The notes beneath the pieces are model-generated. The model did not search any database. It had not been told where the DNA came from and was given only the letters and a program-made list of their open reading frames with translations. This document shows positions 32,097 to 41,340 of a stretch of 64,000 nucleotides of DNA, piece by piece (position 1 is the first letter of the stretch; each line of letters starts with the position of its first letter). The translations under genes were made by a program, and so were the position numbers. The DNA is from Tannerella forsythia (GTDB taxonomy: Bacteria; Bacteroidota; Bacteroidia; Bacteroidales; Tannerellaceae). The DNA is taken from the NCBI RefSeq assembly GCF_001006485.1, contig NZ_JUET01000058.1, positions 423,254 to 487,253 of the forward strand, written 5' to 3'.

Positions 32097-33920
32097 TCAA
32101 CGCGCAAAATAGTCGTAACGGATGATCGCGTCGGAGACTTTCCATGCGTCTTTGAGATGCCGGATTTCCTTTTCCGATACGTGACCGGTTTCACCGTAAA
32201 TATTTCCTTGTGCATCGATAGCTATTCGTTTGTTATTCGTATCGATGATGCTTAAACCTAATCCCTGCCATGCGTAATCGGCCAGTCCCAGGAGTTGCAG
32301 CAGGGTCGGATAGATATCGATCTGTCCCATCACCTGTTCGTAACGCATCCCTTTCGGAGCGTTGAGGATGATGAGCGGTACCATCGGATCTTCGGAAACA
32401 AGTCCGTGTCCTCCTTCGCTTGCACACCATTCGCTTCGCATATCGACAAGTCCTTCATGATCGCCGGTGATGACAATGAGCGTATGTTCGTAGATACCGT
32501 CAGTCCGTAACTGCTCAACAAACTGTCCGAGTGCGCGGTCGGTATAGTTCGCCGTCATCATGTAATCACGCATCCGCGGAGGGAAGCGGTTGGAGAATGT
32601 GACTTGTCGCAACCGTTCGGGCAGGACGAAAGGGAAATGTCCGGAGTACGTGACACATTGCAGCAGCATCTGTCCGTTGTCGTCCCACACTTTTCTGCGA
32701 CGTATCTTATCGGCTATCTGGCGCATCAGCGCCCCGTCGCCGATCTGTGGCCGGTAACGCGGGCCTACCGGTTCGTCGTTCACAAAGTCGGCTTTCGAGA
32801 GCAGACCGTCGTAACCGAAAGCCGGTTCGATAACGCTCTGGTTCCATACCATCGGTTTATCGCCGGTCAAGGTATACGCCTTGGCCGAACTCCCGTATTT
32901 CTGCTTCATCGCCCTGGCCAGCGAGGGATAGGTGGAGTGAGGATATTTCAGGCTGTAGACACCGTTATCTATGGGTAACAGCCCTGTATTCACCATCAGC
33001 TGGGCATCGATCGAACGTCCGCCTTTTACCTGCGATACGACGTATGGAGCGTAAATGGTGGTCGAGTCTTTCAGCAGGCGATTCAGACAGGGGGTCAGCT
33101 CCTGCCCCTCGACCGTCTGCTCAAGCACCCAGCTTTCGAGCGACTCGGCAAGGATCACGATGCAATGTGTGCGGGTTGTCGTATCGGAGGGAGCGCTCAT
33201 CGGCGGGTGTTGCCTGAGCCAATCCTCGATGTGTATGCCGACTTCAGGCGTATAAGTTTCCACATCTCGCATGTAATCATAACAAATGGAACCGAATACG
33301 GTGTACATCGGGGTTCCGCACGTATGCGTATAAGAGTCCTGCAATGCTTCGTAAACTTTTTTGAAACCGCCTTGCAGCCAAAGCGTACTTCCGGCAATGA
33401 GTACAAACCCTCCCGTGAGTAATGCGTAGACACGTATCTCTTTCATGCTTCGGGACAAGGTGGCAGGACATTTCATTCTCCTTCGAGCGATGGCGGCTGC
33501 TACGGTCGACAGCGGAAACACAAGATCGGTTATTCTGAACGATCCCCATACGCTGTCCGTAAAATCTTTCAGGTTGCCTACGAGCCAGTAACTGTCCAGC
33601 GGAATCGCCGTGTAATACGTTCGGAAATACATCAGGTTACAGACGAGCAGTATATCGAGCAGTATGGCTGTGAACCAGGTTGTCCGCTCCATACGCCAGA
33701 CTACGAGAGGAAACAGCAGGATCAGCATGGCCAGCGCCGCGTAGAGGTACGTTTCCGGCGATGAAAACGGCCGGAAGGTTGAAAGCAGGCACCAGCAGAA
33801 ATCAAACCACAGGAATTTGAAAAACAGCAGTCCTCCCAAAAGGTAAAGCAAAGCATGCTGCCCTTTGACGGAAGGGGAAGAGGATGACGATAACTTACGG
33901 ATCACACGATGCTCACTCAT
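32097..33920 (-). CDS. LTA synthase-like membrane sulfatase/phosphotransferase
   Basis: A 607-aa alkaline-phosphatase superfamily membrane enzyme. About five TM segments lie in residues 22-190 (LLYLLGGLLFFKFLWFDFCW; YLYAALAMLILLFPLVVW; ILLDILLVCNLMYF; YALLTGGFVLIAGSTLW). A periplasmic sulfatase domain spans about 250-560, with metal/active-site motifs CIVILAESLESW (~252), VKGGRSIDAQLMVNTGLLP (~293), and ITGDHEGL (~489). In LtaS the nucleophile is Thr after Lys; here the equivalent pair reads Arg-Ser. Gram-negative homologues transfer phosphoglycerol or phosphoethanolamine to envelope glycans or lipids; the acceptor is unknown here. A promoter element TACTTTTG lies at 33960-33967. Confidence 0.85.
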   Translation of the reverse strand: MSEHRVIRKLSSSSSPSVKGQHALLYLLGGLLFFKFLWFDFCWCLLSTFRPFSSPETYLYAALAMLILLFPLVVWRMERTTWFTAILLDILLVCNLMYFRTYYTAIPLDSYWLVGNLKDFTDSVWGSFRITDLVFPLSTVAAAIARRRMKCPATLSRSMKEIRVYALLTGGFVLIAGSTLWLQGGFKKVYEALQDSYTHTCGTPMYTVFGSICYDYMRDVETYTPEVGIHIEDWLRQHPPMSAPSDTTTRTHCIVILAESLESWVLEQTVEGQELTPCLNRLLKDSTTIYAPYVVSQVKGGRSIDAQLMVNTGLLPIDNGVYSLKYPHSTYPSLARAMKQKYGSSAKAYTLTGDKPMVWNQSVIEPAFGYDGLLSKADFVNDEPVGPRYRPQIGDGALMRQIADKIRRRKVWDDNGQMLLQCVTYSGHFPFVLPERLRQVTFSNRFPPRMRDYMMTANYTDRALGQFVEQLRTDGIYEHTLIVITGDHEGLVDMRSEWCASEGGHGLVSEDPMVPLIILNAPKGMRYEQVMGQIDIYPTLLQLLGLADYAWQGLGLSIIDTNNKRIAIDAQGNIYGETGHVSEKEIRHLKDAWKVSDAIIRYDYFAR

Positions 33921-33959
33921 TGGGTATGCCTGATTTCAGTCTATGTTTTTAAAAACACG

Positions 33960-33967
33960 CAAAAGTA
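33960..33967 (-). promoter_or_regulatory. Promoter -7 element for the LTA synthase-like gene
   Basis: TACTTTTG on the minus strand, 39 bp before the ATG at 33920. Confidence 0.5.
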
Positions 33968-34005
33968 CGAATAATTAATGAATATAATGAATGATATGAT
34001 ATCCG

Positions 34006-34037
34006 TTTGCCTTTTCCCTCAAATCTTTCTACCTTTG
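34006..34037 (+). promoter_or_regulatory. Promoter of slyD
   Basis: TTTG (34006-34009), 20 bp, TACCTTTG (34030-34037). It places the transcript start after the in-frame ATGs at 33978-33996, leaving 34068 as the start codon. Confidence 0.7.
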
Positions 34038-34067
34038 CCGCTTCACGATAAATTAACGAACAAAACA

Positions 34068-34658
34068 ATGAGAATTTCAAAGAATAAATTTGTAGCAGTG
34101 ACCTACGACCTCAATGTAGGAGAAGGCAGCGAGCGCGAACTGATGGAACGCGCCACTAAAGAAAACCCCTTAAAGTTCATTTTCGGAACCGGGATGATGC
34201 TGAAAGACTTTGAAGATCATTTGAGCGGTCTGGCAGGAGGGGATACATTCGACTTTTCGCTTACCCCCGAGCAGGCATACGGCGAACGAAACGAGGATCA
34301 TGTGATGGAATTGCCGAAACATATCTTCGAGATTGACGGCAAATTTGACAGCGAGCATATCAAAGAGGGCGAAACCGTACCGATGATGAGTTCGGACGGA
34401 AATCGTATGAATGGCTCCGTACTGGAAGTGAAGGACGATATCGTCGTGATGGATTTCAATCATCCGCTGGCCGGTGAAATGCTTCATTTCAGTGGTGAGG
34501 TTATTGATGTGCATGATCCTACTGAGGAGGAAATTACAGAGCTGAATCGGTTGATGAGCGGTGGCTGCGGCGGATGCTGTGATTGTGGAGACGACGCGTG
34601 TGGCGGCCATGAGCACGGGAACGGCGACTGCTGTGGCGGCGGGTGTCATTGTGGATAA
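34068..34658 (+). CDS. slyD: SlyD-type FKBP peptidyl-prolyl cis-trans isomerase
   Basis: A 196-aa isomerase/chaperone. The FKBP part (residues 6-70 and 120-150) has LKFIFGTGMMLKDFEDHLSG and FDFSLTPEQAYGERN. The inserted-flap chaperone domain lies between (about 72-130, MELPKHIFEIDGKF...GNRMNGSVLEV). The C-terminal tail (about 163-196) is rich in Cys, His and Gly (GGCGGCCDCGDDACGG...CCGGGCHCG), like the nickel/zinc-binding tail of E. coli SlyD. aroC follows after 18 bp and may be cotranscribed. Confidence 0.9.
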   Translation: MRISKNKFVAVTYDLNVGEGSERELMERATKENPLKFIFGTGMMLKDFEDHLSGLAGGDTFDFSLTPEQAYGERNEDHVMELPKHIFEIDGKFDSEHIKEGETVPMMSSDGNRMNGSVLEVKDDIVVMDFNHPLAGEMLHFSGEVIDVHDPTEEEITELNRLMSGGCGGCCDCGDDACGGHEHGNGDCCGGGCHCG

Positions 34659-34676
34659 CGGTAGAACCTGCCCGAC

Positions 34677-35765
34677 GTGAATACTTTCGGAACATACTAT
34701 CGGCTGACCTCGTTCGGTGAATCGCACGGTGCAGCTATCGGCGGTGTCATTGACGGCTGTCCGGCAGGTGTGGCGCTCGACATGGATTTTATCCGGCGTG
34801 AATTGAGCCGTCGCCGTCCGGGGCAGTCGGCGCTCACCACCCCACGCAACGAAACCGATACGGTCGAGTTTCTTTCAGGGGTCTACGAAGGAAAGACGAC
34901 GGGGGCGCCGCTCGGCTTTATCGTTCAAAACAAAGACCAGCATCCGGCCGACTACGATGAGATGAAGAACGTTTTTCGTCCGTCGCATGCCGATTATACC
35001 TACCAAACGAAATATGGGATTCGCGATCCGCACGGAGGCGGCCGGAGTTCTGCCCGGACAACGATCGCGCAATGTGTGGCCGGGGCTGTCGCCAAGCTCA
35101 TTCTGCGACACGGGGGAGTTGCGATACAGGCTTATACTTCGCAGGTGGGGCATATACGTCTGGAAGGAAGTTACAAGGAGTATGACCTGAACCTGACGGA
35201 GAGCAATGCCGTGCGTTGCCCCGACGTCAGGAAGGCGGCCGAGATGGAGGCGCTTATTCGTGAGGTAAAAGCCGACGGCGATACGGTGGGAGGAATTATC
35301 ACATGCGTGATTACGGGTGTTCCGGCAGGTCTTGGCGAGCCGGTTTTCGGTAAGCTCCATGCGGCGCTCGGTGCGGCGATGCTCAGCATCAACGCCGTCA
35401 AGGGCTTTGATTACGGCGACGGCTTCGATGGCGTCTTTTATCGCGGTTCGGAGCATAACGATCTTTTCTTTAACGATAACGGAAAAGTGAGTACGCGCAC
35501 GAATTATTCGGGGGGCATACAGGGAGGGATTTCCAACGGTCAGGATATCTATTTTCGTGTGGCGTTCAAAGCCGTGTCTACCGTTTTACGCCCGCAGGCT
35601 ACCGTCGATACGGATTATAACGAAACGATATTGGAAGCAAAAGGACGCCACGATCCGTGCGTCCTTCCGCGTGCCGTTCCCATCGTTGAAGCGATGGCGG
35701 CGATGACTGTACTCGATTACCGGTTAGCGGCAAACGCCCGGTCATTCAGCCAAGGGGGAGTTTAA
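34677..35765 (+). CDS. aroC: Chorismate synthase
   Basis: A 362-aa enzyme converting EPSP to chorismate with reduced FMN, the last shikimate step. The start is GTG at 34677. Family motifs: [19 protein letters not shown] (~12-30), [16 protein letters not shown] (~42-57), [20 protein letters not shown] (~117-136), KGFDYGDGF near 242, and [15 protein letters not shown] near 280. Length is normal. Its last 24 bp overlap the convergent S41 protease gene. Confidence 0.95.
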   Translation: MNTFGTYYRLTSFGESHGAAIGGVIDGCPAGVALDMDFIRRELSRRRPGQSALTTPRNETDTVEFLSGVYEGKTTGAPLGFIVQNKDQHPADYDEMKNVFRPSHADYTYQTKYGIRDPHGGGRSSARTTIAQCVAGAVAKLILRHGGVAIQAYTSQVGHIRLEGSYKEYDLNLTESNAVRCPDVRKAAEMEALIREVKADGDTVGGIITCVITGVPAGLGEPVFGKLHAALGAAMLSINAVKGFDYGDGFDGVFYRGSEHNDLFFNDNGKVSTRTNYSGGIQGGISNGQDIYFRVAFKAVSTVLRPQATVDTDYNETILEAKGRHDPCVLPRAVPIVEAMAAMTVLDYRLAANARSFSQGGV

Positions 35766-37175
35766 GAGTTCCATCCCCGATGGCAGGGTCGAGATCATTT
35801 TTTCGTTCAATGCCCGGCGGTCTTCTACCGGCAAAATCGTATAAGGAGGAATCTGTTCCTGCGAACGCGCTTTCACCATGGGTTGGCCTGTAATCAACGA
35901 AACCGCTTTACCGAATAAAAGGTCGCGCTCATCTCCGAAGGGGTAGAGTGCATGGTAATTTTCCTTTTCTGCATGCTTGGGTACGATACCGTTTATAAAC
36001 TCATCGTTGTTGATGTTGGCAAATCGGTATACCATCATATAAATTCCCCAGTCTTTGATATCATTGACTTTTCCTTTGCCCCACAAATCTTCGGGGTTCA
36101 CCAGAATGCCTCCACAGAATTTACCGCTTGTCGTATCGCCGATCTGTACCAGATCGAGGTAAGGATGGAGGCCGGTAATCGTTGATTCCGAGGCTGATGC
36201 CGTGCGGCGTGTCGTCAAGACGTACAGACGGCTGAGGTTCATATTGACGGATAGCGTATCAATGAAATATTCGGTAATCCGGTTTTCCATCTTTTTCTCT
36301 TTCCAGTGTTTCATATACTTGTCGTTCCAGACTTGCGACAGCAGCTTCGACTTCTTCTTCACCGCCGATTGCGGGCCGAGTATGCTGCAAAGAAGACGCG
36401 AGGTGCGTGCCGTTCCTCCTCCGTTGTAACGCAGGTCGAGTACTATATCGGTAACTCCTTGTGTCTTGAATTTCGAGAATATTTCGAGCAGACGAGGCTC
36501 CGAATCCATCGTGTAGTCCGCATAGCAGAGATACCCGATTTTATGCGCGCCTTTTACGATGACGGAATCTTTCAGAATCGGGTCTTCGTACATCTGTACA
36601 GCTTTCATCGAAATATCGGCCGGCTCGGTGCTTATCTTTCCGTCTACCAGAACTCCTTTTTTTACGGAGATAGAAGAGGCATAGTAGAGATTCCGGTAGT
36701 TCGTTTCCGTGATGTCTCCACCGTTTAATCCTACCAGAAAATCGCCGCGCTTGATACCGGCCTTCTCGGCCGGCGTGTTCGGATAAACGAATAGCACAAT
36801 AGCGAACAAAGCGTTTTTGTTTGAAAACCTGCCAAAAATCAGTTGATAACCGAATGTAGTCGAAACACCCTGAAACGCATTTTGGAGTTCTGATACGCGG
36901 TCTGTCAACATCGACCAGCGGTCGTGCTTATGACGTATTTTCTTAAAAAGCTGCTGCGAGTTTGCTTCGGTTTTGTAATCAATCGCATCCCAATTTACCG
37001 TCTTGGTCCATAAATAAGCGTCCGACATCATATCGACAATGAAATGATTCACCCGCTGGGTCTTTGTTTCCTCGTCGATGATGCCTTTCCCTTTGTCCGA
37101 GCATGCGCTTACTATGCAGAGCCACCCGATGCTCCATACTGTTATCCCATATTTCCACTCTCTCTTTTTCATCAT
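35742..37175 (-). CDS. S41-family (C-terminal processing) peptidase, lipoprotein
   Basis: A 477-aa lipoprotein. The signal peptide ends with lipobox IVSAC (Cys near 25). The N-terminal helical S41 cap is followed by a PDZ domain (~125-200; [20 protein letters not shown]). The tail-specific protease domain spans about 215-400, with [12 protein letters not shown] near 243 and the nucleophile Ser in [15 protein letters not shown] (~320-334). It probably acts in the periplasm on exported proteins; substrate is unknown. The 3' end overlaps aroC by 24 bp. Promoter element TACCTTTG lies at 37254-37261. Confidence 0.88.
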   Translation of the reverse strand: MMKKREWKYGITVWSIGWLCIVSACSDKGKGIIDEETKTQRVNHFIVDMMSDAYLWTKTVNWDAIDYKTEANSQQLFKKIRHKHDRWSMLTDRVSELQNAFQGVSTTFGYQLIFGRFSNKNALFAIVLFVYPNTPAEKAGIKRGDFLVGLNGGDITETNYRNLYYASSISVKKGVLVDGKISTEPADISMKAVQMYEDPILKDSVIVKGAHKIGYLCYADYTMDSEPRLLEIFSKFKTQGVTDIVLDLRYNGGGTARTSRLLCSILGPQSAVKKKSKLLSQVWNDKYMKHWKEKKMENRITEYFIDTLSVNMNLSRLYVLTTRRTASASESTITGLHPYLDLVQIGDTTSGKFCGGILVNPEDLWGKGKVNDIKDWGIYMMVYRFANINNDEFINGIVPKHAEKENYHALYPFGDERDLLFGKAVSLITGQPMVKARSQEQIPPYTILPVEDRRALNEKMISTLPSGMELLNSPLAE

Positions 37176-37253
37176 GCAATCGTAGTTTAAAATTGATACG
37201 GATATTCTGTTTTTTCGGTCGTAATCGTCTCAACAATCAGCGACGAAACGAGG

Positions 37254-37261
37254 CAAAGGTA
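37254..37261 (-). promoter_or_regulatory. Promoter -7 element for the S41 peptidase gene
   Basis: TACCTTTG on the minus strand, 78 bp before the start codon. Confidence 0.45.
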
Positions 37262-37309
37262 AGAAAATGTATCGGGAATGCAATATCCTCTTTATTTCCA
37301 ATCAACGCC

Positions 37310-37552
37310 TTATTTTATTTCTTCGTAATCGACGTATTCGCCTTCATCCTCCGCAATGACTTTTTTTCGAGTAGGCGTTCGAGAGGCCGAAGCTTGATCG
37401 GATCGACGAGAAGAGGAGGCCGTGTGACGTTTGGCATGCGTAGCGTTTGAAGGGCCGAAGAAAAAAGACTTCACTGTACGTATGATAGAGAATCCTGCCA
37501 GCAGAAATAGCAAGACGGCAAAAAAGACGATAAAGAAAAAAATCTTGAACAT
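37310..37552 (-). CDS. DUF4834 small membrane protein
   Basis: An 80-aa protein with one N-terminal TM segment (KIFFFIVFFAVLLFLLAGFS). A Ser/Arg/Lys-rich linker follows, then the acidic C-terminal motif EGEYVDYEEIK that characterises DUF4834 proteins of Bacteroidales. The function of the family is unknown. Divergent from the neighbouring beta-propeller gene, with overlapping promoter elements at 37583-37603. Confidence 0.8.
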   Translation of the reverse strand: MFKIFFFIVFFAVLLFLLAGFSIIRTVKSFFFGPSNATHAKRHTASSSRRSDQASASRTPTRKKVIAEDEGEYVDYEEIK

Positions 37553-37582
37553 AGTCAGGTCTGTATTTATATTTTAAAGATA

Positions 37583-37603
37583 CAAATCTATCGAATAAAT
37601 TTG
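37583..37603. promoter_or_regulatory. Back-to-back promoter -7 elements
   Basis: TAGATTTG on the minus strand (37583-37590) for the DUF4834 gene and TAAATTTG on the plus strand (37596-37603) for the beta-propeller gene, only 5 bp apart. Confidence 0.45.
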
Positions 37604-37677
37604 AATTATGAAAACATAAGGAAGAAATCCATACTAAGTTCTTTCGGTTTTCGTTATTACTTTAAATAAATCGTACG

Positions 37678-38718
37678 ATGAAGTTAGCATATTGGGTGGT
37701 GTTTTTGGGGATTGCTTCGTGTGTGAATCGGAGTGTTGTATCGGTAGAGGAAACGGCCGAAGCCTCTCTTTCCGAGATTGCGGAACATGTGGTAGCCATT
37801 CCGCTGGAGACGAATGAACGATGCCGGATGGGGCCGGTAGATGCGGTGAAACGTGCCGGGAGCGAATTCTTTATGCTCAGCAACCGGATGCTTTATCGTT
37901 TCGATCGTACAGGGCGGTTTCTCAGTCGCATCGCTTCGGACAGGGATGGCCGATGTTCAGCGATCCGCGATTTCGCGGTAGATACGCAACGCAGGCAGGT
38001 CGTGGCCATCGATACATGTGGGCATGCGCTGTTCTTCACATACGATGGGACGCTGGTCCGTCGCAAAGCTCTTGCCGAAAAGCCGTGGCAGAGTCTGCTG
38101 AAGATCGCGTATCACGACGGACACTTTTGGGCAACCGCCGAGCAATGCGCTACCTCGGCATCGGGCGGGGAGAGGAAGATCGAGAAATGGCTCTACCGGC
38201 TCGATGTGTCGTTCGACGTGGTGAACGGAACACCTTTGTACGACGTCGATTTAAAACGTTTTCACCTGAGCAGTCATTTTGATCCTGAACTGTGCGTATC
38301 TCCACACGGGCTGTATGCCTACACCGCTTCGTATGAGCCGGAAAAGCTGCTGGCCGACACGCTAGCCCTGATCGATGGCAATAGGCTGGAAAAGATATTA
38401 CATGCCTCGACCGACCATCCCGTCCCCATGCTTCCGTTTCGCATCGGACAACGTTTTCTGATGGCATCAAACGGAAAAAACGGAGACGAAAGCCGCTATT
38501 TCTATTGCTACGACCAGCTTGAACAGCGCGTGTTTCGCCTGAAGAACGGCTTTATGGACGATTTCTATCAAACAGGCCATCTGCCCGACCTGCAGGCGCT
38601 CGATGTGTATGGCAGTGAGTTCTGCTATTGTCGTTCGGGGCAAGCCGTCTCTCGCTTATGCCCCGAACGCGCGGCAACAGATAATCCGGTGTTATTCGTG
38701 GTGCGCCTGAAAGCATGA
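37678..38718 (+). CDS. 6-bladed beta-propeller lipoprotein
   Basis: A 346-aa probable lipoprotein (MKLAYWVVFLGIASC, Cys near 15). The opening SEIAEHVVAIPLETNERCRM and blade-like repeats (FMLSNRMLYRFDRTGRFLSR; DFAVDTQRRQVVAIDT; LFFTYDGTLVRR) match the '6-bladed beta-propeller' family widespread in Bacteroidota. These are thought to bind ligands at the surface; no enzymatic motif is seen. The last blade (VYGSEFCYCRSGQAVSRL) is intact. It is monocistronic and convergent with rseP. Confidence 0.75.
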   Translation: MKLAYWVVFLGIASCVNRSVVSVEETAEASLSEIAEHVVAIPLETNERCRMGPVDAVKRAGSEFFMLSNRMLYRFDRTGRFLSRIASDRDGRCSAIRDFAVDTQRRQVVAIDTCGHALFFTYDGTLVRRKALAEKPWQSLLKIAYHDGHFWATAEQCATSASGGERKIEKWLYRLDVSFDVVNGTPLYDVDLKRFHLSSHFDPELCVSPHGLYAYTASYEPEKLLADTLALIDGNRLEKILHASTDHPVPMLPFRIGQRFLMASNGKNGDESRYFYCYDQLEQRVFRLKNGFMDDFYQTGHLPDLQALDVYGSEFCYCRSGQAVSRLCPERAATDNPVLFVVRLKA

Positions 38719-38760
38719 AAAGCATCGTTTCCCTTGCTTGCGCACATCTTCTTTCCCATG

Positions 38761-40080
38761 TTAACGGAAGAAGTAGCGGAAGATATCGTTGCCGTTGGCG
38801 TAAATAAGCAGTCCGAAGAGAAGGATCATCCCGGCAATCTGCGCGTATTCGAGAAATTTTTCGTTCGGTTTGCGTCTCGCCACCACCTCGTAGATCAGGA
38901 ACATGATATGTCCGCCGTCCAGTGCGGGGATGGGAAGAATGTTCATAAATGCCAGGATGATGCTCAGGAAAGCCGTTTGCATCCAGAACACCTGCCAGTC
39001 CCATTCGGCAGGGAAAAGACTGCCGAGCGTCCCGAAGCCACCGATCGAAGAAGCGCCTTCTTTCGTAAAGACATATTTCATATCGCTCACATAACCTCTC
39101 AGCGTCGTGATGCCGAGGTTTACCCCTGCCGGGAACGACGAAAAGAAGCCGTACCTTACCGTTGTCATCTCATAAAGCGAAGCCGGCATTTTCATCAGAA
39201 CGCCGATGCGACCGAGCGAATCGACCGGTACGGTCAGCACCACCTCTGCACCGTCACGAACGACGCCGATGCGGACCGTCTGTCCGCGATAAGCATACAG
39301 TGCCTCTCTTGCTTCGAACGACATGACCGTCAGAGAATCACCGACCGACACGATACGGTCGCCCGCCAGTACTCCGGCCTCCTTCGCCGACGAAGCCATC
39401 ACCTCTTCGATGACCATCGGGTAGCGATAGTTCGCAAACGTATCTTTATTCCGAAGCAGCCGTTGCATCATATCGGCCGGGATGGCGATCGTCACCTCCT
39501 GACCTTCGCGGAGCACGGTGACCGACTGCGCATTGACGATCTGACGGACGCTGTGTCCGTTGAGACGTTGCAGTTCTTCGCCGTCGGCGCGAAGAAGAAT
39601 ATCGCCGTCTTTGAAACCTATGTCCTTGAACGTCGCGCTGTAATACATGCCGTCCGTCGCGTTCTTGAGCGGCAAGTACGTGTCTCCCCACGTGAAAAGC
39701 ACCATCGAATAGATGAAAAGCGCCAGCAGGAAGTTGAACAGTACGCCGCCGACCATGATCAGCAGGCGCTGTGCTGCCGACTTGGAGCGGAATTCCCACG
39801 GTTGCGGTGGCTGCGCCATCTGTTCCTTGTCCATCGACTCGTCGATCATCCCTGCGATTTTGCAATATCCGCCGAGCGGCAACCACCCGAGGCCATACTC
39901 CGTATCGCTGTTCTTAGGTTTGAATTTGAAGATCGAGAACCACGGGTCGAAAAAGAGGTAAAACTTGTCGACACGTACTTTGAAGAGCCGTGCAAAAAGA
40001 AAATGCCCGAACTCATGTACTAATACGAGAATCGATAAACTTAGAATCAGCTGTAAGGCCTTGATCAAAAATATTTCCAT
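38761..40080 (-). CDS. rseP: RIP metalloprotease RseP (site-2 protease)
   Basis: A 439-aa inner-membrane zinc protease. The HExxH motif is in LVLVHEFGHFLFARLF (~18-33) within TM1. The central part has TM2 (RLLIMVGGVLFNFLLALFIYS, ~109-129) and two PDZ domains (about 135-290; GFKDGDILLRADGEELQRLNG; KEAGVLAGDRIVSVGDSL). The C-terminal motif MNILPIPALDGGH (~386-398) supplies the third metal ligand, before the last TM. It cleaves TM segments of anti-sigma factors such as FecR-type proteins, relevant to the ECF locus in this window. It is the last gene of the DUF4290-rimM-M23-dxr-rseP operon. Confidence 0.94.
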   Translation of the reverse strand: MEIFLIKALQLILSLSILVLVHEFGHFLFARLFKVRVDKFYLFFDPWFSIFKFKPKNSDTEYGLGWLPLGGYCKIAGMIDESMDKEQMAQPPQPWEFRSKSAAQRLLIMVGGVLFNFLLALFIYSMVLFTWGDTYLPLKNATDGMYYSATFKDIGFKDGDILLRADGEELQRLNGHSVRQIVNAQSVTVLREGQEVTIAIPADMMQRLLRNKDTFANYRYPMVIEEVMASSAKEAGVLAGDRIVSVGDSLTVMSFEAREALYAYRGQTVRIGVVRDGAEVVLTVPVDSLGRIGVLMKMPASLYEMTTVRYGFFSSFPAGVNLGITTLRGYVSDMKYVFTKEGASSIGGFGTLGSLFPAEWDWQVFWMQTAFLSIILAFMNILPIPALDGGHIMFLIYEVVARRKPNEKFLEYAQIAGMILLFGLLIYANGNDIFRYFFR

Positions 40081-40179
40081 AAAGTCTGTTCCTTATTTGT
40101 TTGTTTATTGTTTGTTCAATCGATATCGGCAGGCAGACACAGAGGTTTCTACCCCGACTTTTTTACCTGCCTGACATTT

Positions 40180-41334
40180 TTACCTGTTTAAAAATTCCGC
40201 TGCGATCCGTCGCGCTTCGGCATCGGTTTGTACATAGTCGTCGTATGTCGGCCGGGCAACGAATATTGCTTTTTCCATTGTTCGGGCGATCACGTCGCTC
40301 ATTTGCAGGAATCCTGCCCGGTCTTCGAGGAAAGCGGAAACGGCTATTTCGTTGGCCGCGTTGAGGATGCACGGCATGTTACCTCCCTTACGGATGGCCT
40401 CGAAGGCGTACGCCAGATTACGGAAACGTTCCATATCGGGTTCTTCGAACGTGAGCGAGGCATATTGCCGGAAGTCTAATCGTGGAGCAGCGGTTTTCAG
40501 CCGCTTCGGATACGACAGTGCGTACGCGATGGGCAACTTCATGTCGGGCAGTCCTAACTGCGCCAGTACCGCTCCGTCTTCGAACTGTACCATCGAATGA
40601 ACGATCGACTGCGGATGTACTACGATCTCGATCTGCTCGGGCAGAAGATCGAACAGCCATCGTGCCTCGATCATCTCGAAGCCTTTGTTCATCATCGAGG
40701 CCGAGTCGATCGTGACTTTCGCCCCCATGTTCCAATTGGGATGACGGAGCGCCTGCTCCTTCGTGACTGTCGCCAGCTCATCCGGCGTTTTCGTGCGGAA
40801 CGGACCTCCGGAAGCCGTCAGCCATATTTTTTCCACCGAATTGTTCCACGTTCCGGAGAGGCACTGGAAAATGGCCGAATGTTCGGAATCGACCGGAAGG
40901 ATGGGGGCATTGTTCTCTTTGGCCAGTGTTGTGATCAGTTCGCCCGCGACAACAAGGGTTTCCTTGTTGGCCAGTGCAATTGCTTTTCCGGCTTCAAGGG
41001 CAGCGATGGTCGGACGCAAACCTGCATACCCCACCAGCGCCGTGAGTACCATATCAATCGGCTCCATCCGTACGATTTGCGCAATGGCGTCGGCACCTGC
41101 CCACACCTTCACGGGTAAATCGGCAAGCGCCTCTTTTAATTCGAGATAGTGTTGTTCGTTGGCAATCACGACGACTTCGGGCATGAAACGACGTGCCTGA
41201 CGAATCAGGAGATCGACTTGATGATGGGCGGTAAGCGCATAGGCTTCGAACATGTCGGGATGCTCTTCAATCACTTCCAATGCCTGCGTTCCGATGGAAC
41301 CGGTCGAACCCAATATGGCGATTTTTCTCTTCAT
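40180..41334 (-). CDS. dxr: 1-deoxy-D-xylulose 5-phosphate reductoisomerase
   Basis: A 384-aa MEP-pathway enzyme converting DXP to MEP with NADPH. The NADPH motif is ILGSTGSIGTQALEV (7-21). The metal-binding Asp/Glu are in ILPVDSEHSAIFQCL (~145-159). The flexible loop TASGGPFR is near 178, and NMGAKVTIDSASMMNKGFEM near 202 is also family-specific. Downstream of the M23 peptidase by 6 bp and upstream of rseP by 99 bp, in the order usual in Bacteroidales. Confidence 0.96.
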   Translation of the reverse strand: MKRKIAILGSTGSIGTQALEVIEEHPDMFEAYALTAHHQVDLLIRQARRFMPEVVVIANEQHYLELKEALADLPVKVWAGADAIAQIVRMEPIDMVLTALVGYAGLRPTIAALEAGKAIALANKETLVVAGELITTLAKENNAPILPVDSEHSAIFQCLSGTWNNSVEKIWLTASGGPFRTKTPDELATVTKEQALRHPNWNMGAKVTIDSASMMNKGFEMIEARWLFDLLPEQIEIVVHPQSIVHSMVQFEDGAVLAQLGLPDMKLPIAYALSYPKRLKTAAPRLDFRQYASLTFEEPDMERFRNLAYAFEAIRKGGNMPCILNAANEIAVSAFLEDRAGFLQMSDVIARTMEKAIFVARPTYDDYVQTDAEARRIAAEFLNR

Positions 41335-41340
41335 CTTTAA

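Noticed and set aside
33978-34067. N-terminal extension of SlyD to 33978
   Set aside because: The promoter at 34006-34037 lies inside this extension, and MRISKNKF at 34068 matches the family start.
38734-40023. 429-codon open frame on the plus strand opposite rseP
   Set aside because: It lies fully antisense to rseP, has no recognisable domain, and is rich in His/Arg as expected for a shadow of a GC-rich gene.
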